Positions 35,335 to 44,559 are shown, counted from the first letter of the stretch. The stretch is DNA of 64,000 bases from Clostridia bacterium (GCA_026001145.1 BNZN01000001.1:30212-94211), one strand, 5' to 3'. Notes: generated by a model not told the origin, from the sequence alone. Translations and numbers: made by a program.

Positions 35335-35409
35335 TAGGAGGGGGCTATCGCATTAGTTGAATAGCCGACCTCTCACACCACTCACACCACCGTGCGTACC
35401 GTTGGTTCC
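35335..35409 (-). mobile_element. Relic of a group II intron 3' end (domains V-VI)
   Basis: Read on the minus strand, ACGGTACGCACGGTGGTGTGAG resembles the 3' strand of a domain V. GAGAGGTCGGCTATT, then AATGCGATAGCC, would be a domain VI hairpin, followed by CCCTCC near the intron end. No reverse transcriptase or 5' intron part is present. GTGTGAG is repeated once inside, a small local duplication. Confidence 0.45.
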
Positions 35410-35440
35410 GTTTTGAAATCGCAAAAGGGAGAACGATTTA

Positions 35441-36027
35441 TGATTAAACATATCGGGACTCAAAAGATTGAAACGGAAAGGTTGTTGCTTCGAAGATTTG
35501 AAAGCTCGGATGCAAACGACATATTCAACCGTTGGGCAAACGACCCTGAAAACACAAAATACTTAACCTGGAATGTGCATAAAAATATTTCAGAAACAAA
35601 AAAAATCCTGGAGCAGTGGCTACAGAATTATCAAAAAAACAATTACTACAGGTGGTGTATCACTCTGAAGGGTGAAAGCACCGCAATTGGCGGTATTGAT
35701 ATAACAAAGCTGATTGAAGAAATTGATTGTGGCGAAATCGGATATGTTCTAGCAAAGGAATTTTGGAACCGCGGCATTATGACAGAAGCGTTGATTGCCA
35801 GCCTGAATCATCTGTTTGCAAAGGCAAATTTTAACCGTATCGTTTCCGGACATGACATTAGGAATTTTGTGTCGGGACGAGTGTTGATTAAAGGTGGCAT
35901 GAGATTTGAAGGAATTGCAAAGTTTGGCTGCCGTGACAACCTCGGCAAGTTTCAAGATTCCGTCAACTATGCGATAACAAAAGACGATTGGAAAGCCAGT
36001 CGCAAAATTGTTTTTTCGCTCCAATAA
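35441..36027 (+). CDS. GNAT family N-acetyltransferase (RimJ/RimL-like)
   Basis: 195 residues beginning with IGTQKIETERLLLRRFESSDANDIFNRWAND, typical of the RimJ/RimL group. It has the acetyl-CoA-binding strand and GEIGYVLAKEFWNRGIMTEALIASLNHLF; the R/QxxGxG/A loop is represented by EFWNRGIMTEAL. It acetylates an amine of a protein or small molecule; the substrate is unknown. I take the ATG after GGGAG; upstream codons come from the intron relic. Confidence 0.88.
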
Positions 36028-36137
36028 GCCATTCCATTTCTTTAAATTCAGGAGTGCTTGTAAAGTAACAGAATGGATGTAGTAATGAAACCTAAGCGAA
36101 GGCTAGATCTTGTTGCATTGAGATCTTGTAGCTCACT

Positions 36138-36512
36138 CTATAGTTTTCTCTTTATCATGATACCTTTCAAAAACTCGGTTCTGTTATGAACTCGAATTAC
36201 CATTTCTTTTTCTACTTCCGTGCAACCGATAAGAATTTTGATTTCTGAATCGCGCTTGAGAAAATCGACAGTGCAAACAATAGCATCAATATATGCGTCG
36301 TCGCTAGAACCTTTCCAAACATCAATCCCACCGCCATCCGCAGAAGAAGTTCCCTTCAAATATCCATAATCAAGCGGATAGGCGAAATCTGGATACCGTG
36401 GATGCGCACTACCTTTCGGTCTGTCAATCACCAGTTCCGATTCAGCAACTAACTGAGCAAGCATATCCCAAAATTCATTCGTTGATTGTTCTTTCTGTTT
36501 TGTGCAAATCAT
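36138..36512 (-). CDS. Inorganic pyrophosphatase-like protein
   Basis: About 124 residues. The segment VIDRPKGSAHPRYPDFAYPLDYGYLKGT and VWKGSSDDAYIDAIVCTVDFLKRDSEIKIL follow the short soluble PPase-like group of Firmicutes. Compared with classical PPases several of the acidic Mg2+ ligands are absent, so pyrophosphatase activity is not certain. The start is unclear: the frame is open for 26 more codons upstream. It is monocistronic. Confidence 0.65.
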   Translation of the reverse strand: MICTKQKEQSTNEFWDMLAQLVAESELVIDRPKGSAHPRYPDFAYPLDYGYLKGTSSADGGGIDVWKGSSDDAYIDAIVCTVDFLKRDSEIKILIGCTEVEKEMVIRVHNRTEFLKGIMIKRKL

Positions 36513-36627
36513 GATTCTATCTCTCAGTTCACATAAAATATTGTGCCATTCCTTGTACTCATGGCCACAAAATGCAGCATCGGAGAGCAAATCACAAATT
36601 TGCGTCCTCGCTCGGCTAGGCCATTTC

Positions 36628-36752
36628 TTTGCTCTTCAAGCACTCCGGAGTCCAAAACAAATTCGCTTTCTCAAACTTTTCTTTTCAAAACAAAAGAAAA
36701 GTTCCAAAAGAACAAATTGGGGAGAAGATTGCGATTTCTCCTAAACGTTTCT
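36628..36752 (-). repeat. Dispersed MITE-like element, copy 4 (truncated)
   Basis: On the minus strand it has AAATCGCAATCTTCTCCCC, the hairpin GAACTTTTCTTTTG...AAAAGAAAAGTT, GAGAAAGCGAATTTGTT and the terminus CCGGAGTGCTTGAAGAGCAAAG. The other end is missing. The remainder of the 294-bp gap shows nothing else. Confidence 0.6.
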
Positions 36753-36884
36753 TTATGAAATGAAATTTTTTATTTCGAGATTTTAAACTAATTTCGGGTC
36801 GGTGGTACCATTTTTGCGCCGCGTATAAGTCAACGAGACACCACCTAAGGAGTTGAGGCTTCCTTTCACGCGTTGGCTGTACGG

Positions 36885-37337
36885 TCAAACCGAGCTCATA
36901 GTATCTCTGGCCCCAGTTCGTTCTAATCTGGTAAGGCTAGCTGAATTCATGATCAGTCTCCAATCCAGGTCGCCTCGTTCCAGCCCCAAAATCATAAGCT
37001 CAGCTGCTGCCATATTCGTTGCCACTTGGACAGAGTGTACGTCACACACCCTTGCAATTTCCGTTTCTCTTAACTCTTGCATGTTTTCGGTTAGTGGATC
37101 TTTGAAAAATATAAGCAGGTCTGTTTCATTGCAAATAATCCGAGAGGCGATCTGCTGATATCCACCCCTTTGCCTCGTTAAAAATGCATTTACGTGGCAT
37201 CCGATGGAATTAGTAATTGCTTTGGAAATGTCTTCGGTTGAAAAAATATTATGCTTTCTGAGAATACTATTATAAGCTTCGCAGAACCTGACCAGCAACT
37301 CTTTTTTTCTGTCGTGTGCAATAAGCGTTATGTTCAT
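36885..37337 (-). CDS. Methylglyoxal synthase-like protein lacking key active-site residues
   Basis: 150 residues aligned over the length of MgsA. NITLIAHDRKKELLVRFC, DLLIFFKDPLT, CDVHSVQVATNMAAAELMI and the fold are clear. However, the phosphate-binding ATGTTG loop reads STEDIS, the catalytic Asp of GGDQQ is Tyr (GGYQQIAS), and the active-site His/Asp segment after DPLT is replaced by ENMQELRE. It probably cannot convert DHAP to methylglyoxal. The C-terminal 25 residues are also unlike the family. ATG after GGGGGAG. Confidence 0.75.
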   Translation of the reverse strand: MNITLIAHDRKKELLVRFCEAYNSILRKHNIFSTEDISKAITNSIGCHVNAFLTRQRGGYQQIASRIICNETDLLIFFKDPLTENMQELRETEIARVCDVHSVQVATNMAAAELMILGLERGDLDWRLIMNSASLTRLERTGARDTMSSV

Positions 37338-37428
37338 CACAAACTCCCCCTTTTAGAATCGCTATGAGCGAAATCTATTGTCTTTATCCCCAAAATTTAA
37401 AATTGCACAGACGTAACTAAAGACATAA

Positions 37429-39057
37429 CTAAAGGGGAGACGGATTGACAAAGACGGTTTTAAAGTTCACATAGGTCACCATGCCGGGTTTCCCTCCTGG
37501 CATCTTGCGGACGTTCTTGGCCGTCGTGAAATCCACAGCAACAAGCGACCCTCCCTGTGCACGACTGTTGCTGGCAGCAACTTTGGCTGCTTCTTCAATT
37601 TCAGAATCTTGAGCCTCTTCCCCGTTTTTAACACGCAAGATCACGTGCGACCCAGGCACTTTCTGTGCATGAAACCACAAGTCATTTTTTTTCGCAGCTT
37701 TGAAGGTTACATACTCGTTTTGCAGATTGTTTTTCCCAACAAGCAGCTCTCCACCTGTTGCAAGGGATATCACTTCCGGCAAAAACTTGTTTTTAACTTC
37801 TTTTTTCTTTTTGGTATGCGTTTTAATATATCCTTGTTCCATGAGCTCTTGCCGGATCTCTTCCAGCCGTGATTCGTGGACAACCTGATCTAATCCAAAC
37901 ACAACTGATTGCAGATATTCTAGCTCCTTTTCACCTTCGCAAATCAATTCTGTTAGTTTTTTCTCGGCCACCTGCAGCTTGTGATACTCTTTATAGTATT
38001 TTTGAGCATTTTGAGACACCGTTAATTTCGGATCCAACGTGATAGCAACCCTGCTTTGTTTTTCGTCATAAAAATTTCTAAGTTTAATTTCTCCTGAACA
38101 ATTTCCCAAATCTTTCAGATTGTTCAAGTTTGCCAGCAAAAGGTCTCCCTTTAGTCTTTTTTCTTCCTTTTCTTTGCACTCTTCAAGTTCTTCGCTTTGT
38201 GATTTGATCCTGTTTCTCACCCTTTTCAGAAAGATGTTCACGATTCCTCTTAAGTCACTTGTTCTTTGTTTAATTAAATCGGTTCGCGCTTTGTCTTTGA
38301 AAAATGTTTCTAATAGCTCGCAAAACGAATCGAAATGGAGCTTATTTTTAAACTCATCAAAATCGAAAAACACCGGGAATGTCTCTTCAGTTAGCATTAC
38401 CGGCTTGACATTTTTGTTTTCATTTAGCGTGTCACAGATGAAAGTAACTATTGCCGCATCATCTTTCAAACTCTTTTTGAGCAATGTATATGTCCGGTTC
38501 CCGAGCCCTTGAATTGATTTGCCTAACTCTCGTCCGTCACTCTGCCACCTCTCTGTGATAAGATTAATTTTCCCCGGCTGCGTTTGCCTTTCATAGTTTC
38601 TGCCAACAAGAACACTCCGCTGCCCATGAATTATCTTTGCTGCTCCCACTACCTTTCCGGTGTTTCCAACTAGAACAATGTTAGAATATTTCCCCATTAA
38701 TTCTGCAACAAGACACACACTAGTTCTTTCTGAAATCTGATTAAGAGCATTAAATTCGATATATATAATTCTATCCAGACCCTCTTGACTTATCTTAGTA
38801 ACGATTCCTCCCATGAGATGCTTTCGAAGTAGCATGCAAAACATTGGTGGGTCCATCAAGGGTACAGGCTTTTCTTTCATCAAATAGACCCTGGGGTATA
38901 ATGAGGATGCGCTGATCAACAGGTTATATTCCTGGTTCTTTGCTTTAAGAGTGACAACAACCTCTTCTTTGAGTGTCTGAATGACCTTGATTACTCTGGC
39001 TCCCTGAAGTTTGGCTGCTAGTTCCTCTTTCACAAAATGTAAAAAGATTCCATCCAT
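37429..39057 (-). CDS. rqcH: RqcH/NFACT ribosome quality-control protein
   Basis: 542 residues, normal for the bacterial Rqc2 homologue once called fibronectin-binding protein FbpA. The NFACT-N domain (DGIFLHFVKEELAAKLQGARV), the helical coiled-coil region (residues 270-400) and the NFACT-R domain with NDLWFHAQKVPGSHVILR are all seen. It adds C-terminal Ala tails to nascent chains on stalled 50S subunits. It is monocistronic here and divergent from the vanX-headed operon. Confidence 0.93.
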   Translation of the reverse strand: MDGIFLHFVKEELAAKLQGARVIKVIQTLKEEVVVTLKAKNQEYNLLISASSLYPRVYLMKEKPVPLMDPPMFCMLLRKHLMGGIVTKISQEGLDRIIYIEFNALNQISERTSVCLVAELMGKYSNIVLVGNTGKVVGAAKIIHGQRSVLVGRNYERQTQPGKINLITERWQSDGRELGKSIQGLGNRTYTLLKKSLKDDAAIVTFICDTLNENKNVKPVMLTEETFPVFFDFDEFKNKLHFDSFCELLETFFKDKARTDLIKQRTSDLRGIVNIFLKRVRNRIKSQSEELEECKEKEEKRLKGDLLLANLNNLKDLGNCSGEIKLRNFYDEKQSRVAITLDPKLTVSQNAQKYYKEYHKLQVAEKKLTELICEGEKELEYLQSVVFGLDQVVHESRLEEIRQELMEQGYIKTHTKKKKEVKNKFLPEVISLATGGELLVGKNNLQNEYVTFKAAKKNDLWFHAQKVPGSHVILRVKNGEEAQDSEIEEAAKVAASNSRAQGGSLVAVDFTTAKNVRKMPGGKPGMVTYVNFKTVFVNPSPL

Positions 39058-39286
39058 CAAGACTCTTCACCCTCTTAGCCCAACCGTTTCCAGGCAGCAT
39101 TTCTCACCCAAAAAGGAAAAGAACCAACCTGCAAGCTGGTTCGACCACCTTTCCCAATCACTTATTAACTCCTGCAATTGTAACACATAAGGGAGATTTC
39201 GTCAATTTCCCGAAAATTGTTAGTAAAGGTTAACATAAAGTCACAGATCCTGAATCAGTTGCGTGGTGATTTTTTTGGGTGGGCTG
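39058..39286. other. Divergent intergenic region upstream of rqcH
   Basis: A stem GAACCA...TGGTTC lies at about 39121-39142 within the presumed rqcH leader or between promoters. I see no gene. The only firm element nearby is the promoter at 39287. Confidence 0.4.
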
Positions 39287-39315
39287 TTGACACGGATCGT
39301 CCTGCGTGATATAAT
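39287..39315 (+). promoter_or_regulatory. Strong promoter ahead of vanX-rpmG-secE-nusG-rplKA
   Basis: A consensus promoter: TTGACA, 17 bases, TATAAT. No other clear promoter was seen between it and rplA. Confidence 0.75.
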
Positions 39316-39377
39316 TTGACAAGTCTTGGGGTTTGTTGACCTTTGGGAAAAGTCGACCTGAAAAAGGGGTTGTGTTT

Positions 39378-40016
39378 TTGAAGCCGGTTATACCTGATGG
39401 GTTTGTATACGTAACTGATGTAGTGCCAGAGGTGATTTTGGAAATAAGGTACTATAGCGGGTACAATTTCATTGGAAGGCGGGTAAAATCCTATAATGCG
39501 CCGGTTGCAGTTCTGAGTTGTGAGGCCGCTGAAAAATTGAAGCGTGCGAACGATCTTTTTATGAAACGTGGATGTGTTATAAAGATTTTCGATGCGTATA
39601 GGCCGGAACCTGCTGTGAGTGACTTTGTGGCTTGGGGTAGGGATGTTGACAATATAGTGATGAAGGAATATTTCTTCCCGGATGTTAGCAAAGATGAGTT
39701 GTTTGATTTGGGATATATTGCGAAGAAATCGTCGCATTCAAGAGGCAGCACCGTTGATTTGACTATCGTGGACATGAAGACCGGCAAGGAACTTGATATG
39801 GGCTCTCCATTCGATTTTTTTGGAGAGGTTTCGCATCACGGAGCAAAACTTATCACGGAATTGCAAAAAGACAATCGGCAGGTACTCAAGGGAACTATGG
39901 AAGAAAGTGGTTTTGAATCTTTTAAAACAGAGTGGTGGCATTATACTTTGGAAAACGAGCCCTATTCAGATGAATATTTCGACTTCCCGGTCGATTTTTG
40001 TGGATTGAGCAGTTGA
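39378..40016 (+). CDS. D-Ala-D-Ala dipeptidase, VanX/DdpX type (M15D)
   Basis: 212 residues. The zinc-binding SHSRGSTVDLTIVD, the FDAYRPEPAV segment with the key Arg and the final EWWHYTLENEPY are as in VanX. It has no signal peptide, so it acts in the cytosol on free D-Ala-D-Ala or similar dipeptides. The TTG start is chosen by the AAGGGG RBS. There is no vanHA or two-component system, so recycling of cell-wall dipeptide is more likely than resistance. It ends 28 bp before rpmG and seems to head the ribosomal operon. Confidence 0.88.
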   Translation: MKPVIPDGFVYVTDVVPEVILEIRYYSGYNFIGRRVKSYNAPVAVLSCEAAEKLKRANDLFMKRGCVIKIFDAYRPEPAVSDFVAWGRDVDNIVMKEYFFPDVSKDELFDLGYIAKKSSHSRGSTVDLTIVDMKTGKELDMGSPFDFFGEVSHHGAKLITELQKDNRQVLKGTMEESGFESFKTEWWHYTLENEPYSDEYFDFPVDFCGLSS

Positions 40017-40044
40017 AAGTGTGAATTAGCAGGAGGTAAGGAAG

Positions 40045-40194
40045 ATGAGAACGAAAATTACATTCGCGTGCACAAAGTGCAAACAGCGCAATTATGATTC
40101 ATTCAAAAACAAAAAGAATGATCCAGATAGACTTGAAATGAAGAAATATTGCAGGTTTTGCAATGAGCATGTGTTGCATAAAGAGACCAAGTAG
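40045..40194 (+). CDS. rpmG: 50S ribosomal protein L33
   Basis: A 49-residue zinc-ribbon protein with both CxxC pairs: [10 protein letters not shown] and [14 protein letters not shown]. It sits before secE and nusG, its conserved place in Firmicutes. AGGAGG RBS. It is short but unmistakable. Confidence 0.97.
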   Translation: MRTKITFACTKCKQRNYDSFKNKKNDPDRLEMKKYCRFCNEHVLHKETK

Positions 40195-40205
40195 TTTGTA
40201 GAGAG

Positions 40206-40439
40206 GTGGCTGGCGAGGTGGCGAAAGAAAAGGTTTTAAAGCCGAAGAATGAGTTCAAAAAGTGGTTTTCAGAAACAAGAAGCGAGCTTAAAAAAGTTTC
40301 GTGGCCAACAGGGAAACAGGTGATCAACGGGACGAACATTGTTTTTTTGATGATAGCTGTTTTTGGAGTGTTGGTTTGGGGTTTTGACTTTGGTCTTACG
40401 AAATTGTTGAGTTTTGTTTTGGATAATGCTGTATCGTGA
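40206..40439 (+). CDS. secE: Preprotein translocase subunit SecE
   Basis: 77 residues with a cytoplasmic amphipathic helix (KWFSETRSELKKVSWPTGKQV) and one membrane span, the minimal bacterial SecE. It stabilises the SecY channel. The GTG start follows AGAGAGG. The stop overlaps the annotated nusG ATG (TGATG). Confidence 0.93.
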   Translation: MAGEVAKEKVLKPKNEFKKWFSETRSELKKVSWPTGKQVINGTNIVFLMIAVFGVLVWGFDFGLTKLLSFVLDNAVS

Positions 40440-41026
40440 TGGTGGATTGCGAGGATGGTAAGGGGCGTGACTGTTTGAAAACTGCTGATGGCGCAAATCC
40501 AGAAGAAGCAAAGTGGTATGTGGTGCACACGTACGCGGGGTACGAAAACAAGGTTGCGAGTAGTATAGAGAAAATTATTGGTACGGGAGCGCTGGGCGGA
40601 ATGATAAAAGAGGTCAAAGTTCCAACAGTGACTGTGACAGAAATTAAAAATGACAAAAAGCGGGAGGTCGAGCAAAAATTATTTCCGAGTTATGTTTTTG
40701 TTAGGATGGAAATGAATAACGATTCTTGGTATATTATCAAGAATACGCGTGGAGTTACTGGCTTTGTGGGGATAGAATCGAAGCCGCGACCGTTGTCTGA
40801 TGAAGAAATGAATAAATTTGACATAAAAGATGTTGAGCCGCAGATTAAGCTAAATTTTGATGTTGGAGACCTTGTCACTGTGATTGGTGGTGCTCTGGAA
40901 GGTTGCGAAGGGCTTGTGGAAAGCATCAATCGGGACAAGGGAAGTGCTAAGGTTTTGGTCAATATGTTTGGTCGGAAGACTTCTGCAGAACTTGAATTTA
41001 AAGATTTAAGGGCTTGCGTTAGTTAA
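40439..41026 (+). CDS. nusG: Transcription elongation/antitermination factor NusG
   Basis: Up to 195 residues. The NGN domain ([16 protein letters not shown]) and C-terminal KOW domain ([21 protein letters not shown]) are clear. The ATG coupled to the secE stop has a poor RBS; a TTG at 40475 ([10 protein letters not shown] start) has AAGGGG at good spacing and gives the usual family length, so it may be the true start. Confidence 0.93.
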   Translation: MVDCEDGKGRDCLKTADGANPEEAKWYVVHTYAGYENKVASSIEKIIGTGALGGMIKEVKVPTVTVTEIKNDKKREVEQKLFPSYVFVRMEMNNDSWYIIKNTRGVTGFVGIESKPRPLSDEEMNKFDIKDVEPQIKLNFDVGDLVTVIGGALEGCEGLVESINRDKGSAKVLVNMFGRKTSAELEFKDLRACVS

Positions 41027-41079
41027 GCTTAAGAAATTATGTGGGAACGTTTAAAAATTTTTTGAGAGGATTGGATGTT

Positions 41080-41502
41080 GTGGCAAAAAAAATAAAGGGT
41101 TATATTAAGCTTCAGATTCCGGCGGGGAAAGCAACGCCTGCGCCGCCTGTTGGAGTTGCGCTTGGCCAGCATGGGGTTAATATTGTTGCGTTTACAAAAG
41201 AATTTAATGATAGGACGAAAGACGATGAGGGCCTTATTATCCCGGTTGTGATAACTGTTTATGAAGACCGGTCTTTTACGTTCATCACAAAAACTCCGCC
41301 TGCTCCTGTTTTAATTAAGAAAGCGTGCGGAATTGAAAGTGGTTCTGGAACGCCAAATAAAACTAAAGTCGCAAAGATTTCGAGGGCTGATGTTGAGAAA
41401 ATTGCGCTTCAAAAAATGCCGGATCTTAATGCAGCGAACCTTGAATCTGCTGCTTCGATGATTGCTGGTACAGCAAGAAGTATGGGTGTTGAGGTTGTTT
41501 AG
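41080..41502 (+). CDS. rplK: 50S ribosomal protein L11
   Basis: 140 residues. [23 protein letters not shown] and the rest match L11 in full. The GTG after GAGAGGATTG is the start; an upstream in-frame codon exists. L11 binds the GTPase-centre of 23S rRNA. It is followed by rplA in the conserved order. Confidence 0.96.
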   Translation: MAKKIKGYIKLQIPAGKATPAPPVGVALGQHGVNIVAFTKEFNDRTKDDEGLIIPVVITVYEDRSFTFITKTPPAPVLIKKACGIESGSGTPNKTKVAKISRADVEKIALQKMPDLNAANLESAASMIAGTARSMGVEVV

Positions 41503-41542
41503 ATTTTAGGTGCCTGTGGGATGGCTGAATTATGTGGGAGAG

Positions 41543-41573
41543 ACTGCTTGTGTCTCGAATACCACTTGGGAGG
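41543..41573 (+). promoter_or_regulatory. Stem-loop between rplK and rplA
   Basis: GTGGGAGAGAC pairs with GTCTCGAATACCAC in the 77-nt spacer just before the rplA RBS. It may be the L1 autoregulatory site or a processing signal; this is inference. Confidence 0.45.
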
Positions 41574-41579
41574 ATATTT

Positions 41580-42290
41580 ATGAAACACGGTAAGAAATAT
41601 GTTGAAAGTTCCAAGCTGATAGATAAGGACGAACTGTTTGCGTCGGGAGAAGCATTTGATCTTTGCATTAAAGCGGCAAAAGCGAAATTTGACGAGACAG
41701 TTGAAACGCACTTAAGGCTTGGTGTTGACTCAAGATATGCGGAGCAGCAGGTCAGAGGGGCGGTTATTCTGCCGCACGGTTCCGGGAAAAAAGTCAGAGT
41801 TTTGGTTTTTGCAAAGGGCGATCAAGCGACTGCTGCGCAGAAAGCGGGTGCAGAGTTTGTTGGAGCGGAAGAGTTGGTATCCAAGATTCAAAACGAAGGA
41901 TGGTTGGATTTTGACGTGGTTATTGCGACACCGGATATGATGAGTGTTGTTGGGAAATTAGGTAAGATTTTGGGGCCAAGAGGCATGATGCCGGCGCCAA
42001 AGGCTGGAACGGTCGCGGCTGATGCCGCCAGGGCGGTAACAGAAATTAAAGCCGGTAAAATCGAATATCGCTTAGATAAAACTAATATTATACACTGCGC
42101 AATTGGCAAAATCTCGTTCGGTAAGGAGAAGCTCGAAGAGAATTTTAGTGCCCTGATGCAGGCAATAGTTAAGGCAAGACCAGCAGAATTCAAGGGGCAG
42201 TATATTAAAACGTGCGCCATTGCAAGCACGATGGGCCCGGGGATAAAGTTGAATATGACACCGTTTGTTGGGGGGCATGATGGCACTTGA
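41580..42290 (+). CDS. rplA: 50S ribosomal protein L1
   Basis: 236 residues, standard length. [20 protein letters not shown] at the start, [19 protein letters not shown] and [16 protein letters not shown] are typical. The start is the ATG after GGGAGGATATTT. The usual rplJ-rplL genes do not follow; a tRNA-Arg does. L1 forms the ribosome stalk for E-site tRNA release. Confidence 0.97.
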   Translation: MKHGKKYVESSKLIDKDELFASGEAFDLCIKAAKAKFDETVETHLRLGVDSRYAEQQVRGAVILPHGSGKKVRVLVFAKGDQATAAQKAGAEFVGAEELVSKIQNEGWLDFDVVIATPDMMSVVGKLGKILGPRGMMPAPKAGTVAADAARAVTEIKAGKIEYRLDKTNIIHCAIGKISFGKEKLEENFSALMQAIVKARPAEFKGQYIKTCAIASTMGPGIKLNMTPFVGGHDGT

Positions 42291-42355
42291 TCAGCTAATG
42301 CTAAACGTTGGCTTTTTGAATTTTGCGTTTTTTGAATCCGACTATGCAACTGTGT

Positions 42356-42432
42356 CCGCCCATAGCTCAATTGGATAGAGTATCAGATTCCGGTTCTGAG
42401 GGTTGCAGGTTCGAGTCCTGCTGGGTGGGCCA
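42356..42432 (+). tRNA. tRNA-Arg (anticodon CCG)
   Basis: The acceptor CCGCCCA pairs with TGGGTGG, the anticodon loop is TTCCGGT, the T-arm is GCAGGTTCGAGTCCTGC and the 3' CCA is encoded. It lies 65 bases after rplA and may be part of that transcript. Confidence 0.93.
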
Positions 42433-42467
42433 GGTGAGTTGGCAATACCTTAGTGATGCAAAGTGAC

Positions 42468-42510
42468 AAAAACACCTTGAGAAGGCCGTTTTTTAGGTGT
42501 TTTTGTTTTT
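42468..42510 (+). terminator. Terminator after rplA/tRNA-Arg
   Basis: AAAAACACCT pairs with AGGTGTTTTT around a 17-base loop, then GTTTTT. Confidence 0.8.
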
Positions 42511-42560
42511 TAGTAATGTTAGGAGAAAAACCACAAAAGGGAATAAAAGGGGAGCCTGTT

Positions 42561-43718
42561 ATGCCTAAGCTAAAGCCAAACAAAAATAAGCTTTACGGTT
42601 TAGCTTTGTTGTCATCTGTCTTGTGCATTGTTGCTTTATTTTACAGTGGTGTCCTGAGAAATGATGCACAGCAGAAAGTGCAACCAAAAGCTGAAGTTTC
42701 AGAGGCCGCGAAAGGCACAGAATTTAAAGAAGTCGCAGCTGCCCCAGAAGCTCCGAAGCTTACAGAAGCAGAGGAAATGGCCCAGAAGGTGAAGGGACTC
42801 TTAATCCTTTCTGATGAAGAAAACAAGAAAATTTCAGAGTTGGTCAAACAGATTTTGGATTTGAAAAACAATTCTTCGCTGGGCAAAGATGAGCGTAATA
42901 AGTCGTTGCACCCACTGAATGTTAAATTAGATAAGTTGCTAAATCGATATACGTTGGAAAAGCTCAAAGGAACAACTTCAGATTTCGCGGATGTCAAAGC
43001 AACAATGAAAAAATACAAAGGCATCCTGTCCAGCGATACAGAAAATTTCATTGCTACCTACGAAATAACAGATGGCGGGGAAATAGAGAAGGTTAAAAAC
43101 CGCAGAGAAAATGTTACGGCCGAACTGGAAGAAAGGATTAATGAAGTTTGGGATGACATTAAAAAACTTCTTCCAACTAGCGCACTAAAGAAGATAACTT
43201 ATTTTGAGCCTTACCAAGGGCGCTCGGGAGCGTTTTTGGACTACGATAGGAATGGCGATACTCTGTTGGGAATTAACGTTGATCGTGATTTAGAAAGATT
43301 GCCTTGCATATTGTATCACGAATATGGACATTTAATATCTCTGCATCCTTCGCAACGGGATGGCGAGTGGGGGGGATATGAAGCCTCATATGAACAAGAG
43401 CAATTCAAAGAAAATTCGTACATGAAGAAATTTTATGATCAGTTTTATAAATACACTTATGATGATCAGAATGCCGATAAAAAGGGCTATTTGTTTTATC
43501 TACGGCATCGAAATGAATTTGTTTCAATTTATGCGGCAACCAACATCTATGACGATTTTGCGGAGTCATTCACATGTTTTATGATAGACGAGGGTGGTGA
43601 AAATGGCCGAGAAAAAATAAAATTCTTTGAACAATTCCCTGAACTTGTGGAATTACGCGATCAAATTCGCGCCCTGTTGCAAAAAAACAACCTACACCCC
43701 AAAAGATTTCTAATTTAA
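42561..43718 (+). CDS. Membrane-anchored extracellular zinc metalloprotease
   Basis: 385 residues. One N-terminal helix (LYGLALLSSVLCIVALFYSGV) serves as signal anchor; a Glu/Lys-rich linker and helical region follow. The zinc motif ILYHEYGHLISL lies near residue 255, and the FAESFTCFMID segment downstream supplies the expected third (Glu) ligand of a gluzincin. It resembles uncharacterised putative peptidases of Clostridia; I do not assign a MEROPS family. It is upstream of a secreted orphan gene (52-bp gap), so they may be co-expressed. Confidence 0.75.
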   Translation: MPKLKPNKNKLYGLALLSSVLCIVALFYSGVLRNDAQQKVQPKAEVSEAAKGTEFKEVAAAPEAPKLTEAEEMAQKVKGLLILSDEENKKISELVKQILDLKNNSSLGKDERNKSLHPLNVKLDKLLNRYTLEKLKGTTSDFADVKATMKKYKGILSSDTENFIATYEITDGGEIEKVKNRRENVTAELEERINEVWDDIKKLLPTSALKKITYFEPYQGRSGAFLDYDRNGDTLLGINVDRDLERLPCILYHEYGHLISLHPSQRDGEWGGYEASYEQEQFKENSYMKKFYDQFYKYTYDDQNADKKGYLFYLRHRNEFVSIYAATNIYDDFAESFTCFMIDEGGENGREKIKFFEQFPELVELRDQIRALLQKNNLHPKRFLI

Positions 43719-43770
43719 CGAGAATTCAAGTTAATTTTATAAAAACAAATGAGAGATGAGGAATTAGATT

Positions 43771-44550
43771 ATGAATGGCAAGAAAAACCTGACATTATTC
43801 TTTTGTAGCATGATGATGCTCAGCAGTGTTGTATGTACTCCGATCGTGGCCGCCAACCCAAGCGAGAAAGTTTGCAAAATGATAGAGGAACTTAACCTCG
43901 CAAAGCAGCAGGTGGATGACATTTTGCTTGAAGCATCCATTTTCTTAGACGAGAACCCGGTTTTGCTAATTCCTTTTGGAAATGATGTGTTCTACTGCGA
44001 AAATTCTGGTACGGTAGCGAGAGATCACGCAAGAGCTTTGGTGAACAAGATTTATAAAGGACGCGGGCGTCTATGCGATGCTATTTGGAAATGTAAGCTT
44101 CATATAGCAGATAACCACGAAGATTTCTTTGCTCTCACGAATATGAAGAGAAGTTTGGCAGAGTGGTGGTCGAAGTTCAACGAACAATCGCAGCAAATAG
44201 CTGAGAATGCAGCTAAAGGTAGTATGTTGGCCATAGCAATAAGAGAACAGTGTAAAGAAATATGGCGGTTGGGATGGAAGCAAGTTAAAACGACCAGTGC
44301 GTTAACTCGCAGTGGTAAAGCCTGTGTGCCAATTGTCGCAGTTCGGTCCGTTGTCTTTGTGCAACACGGGTATGCTTTACGACAAGGTCATCTTGAAAGG
44401 CAAGGTAATGCTATGAAATCAAAGGAAGACGACGATGTAAAAACATTGGTCGAAGAGGACGACGATGATAATGGCGAAACAAAAGATGAAAAAGCAGAAT
44501 ATATGAATTACGGCTGGGAACGTTATGACGAAAACACACGGTGGCGGTGA
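43771..44550 (+). CDS. Secreted protein of unknown function (orphan family)
   Basis: 259 residues with a signal peptide (MNGKKNLTLFFCSMMMLSSV, cleavage near IVAANP) closely similar to that of the 8365 protein. The mature protein is helical, and a central region shares FFALTNMKRSLAEWWSKFNEQ-type sequence with it. The C-terminal 50 residues are very acidic (KEDDDVKTLVEEDDDDNGE). The frame is intact. Unlike the other members it has no obvious own TTGACA promoter and seems to be transcribed from the metalloprotease gene. No known domain recognised. Confidence 0.7.
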   Translation: MNGKKNLTLFFCSMMMLSSVVCTPIVAANPSEKVCKMIEELNLAKQQVDDILLEASIFLDENPVLLIPFGNDVFYCENSGTVARDHARALVNKIYKGRGRLCDAIWKCKLHIADNHEDFFALTNMKRSLAEWWSKFNEQSQQIAENAAKGSMLAIAIREQCKEIWRLGWKQVKTTSALTRSGKACVPIVAVRSVVFVQHGYALRQGHLERQGNAMKSKEDDDVKTLVEEDDDDNGETKDEKAEYMNYGWERYDENTRWR

Positions 44551-44559
44551 TAACAAAAA

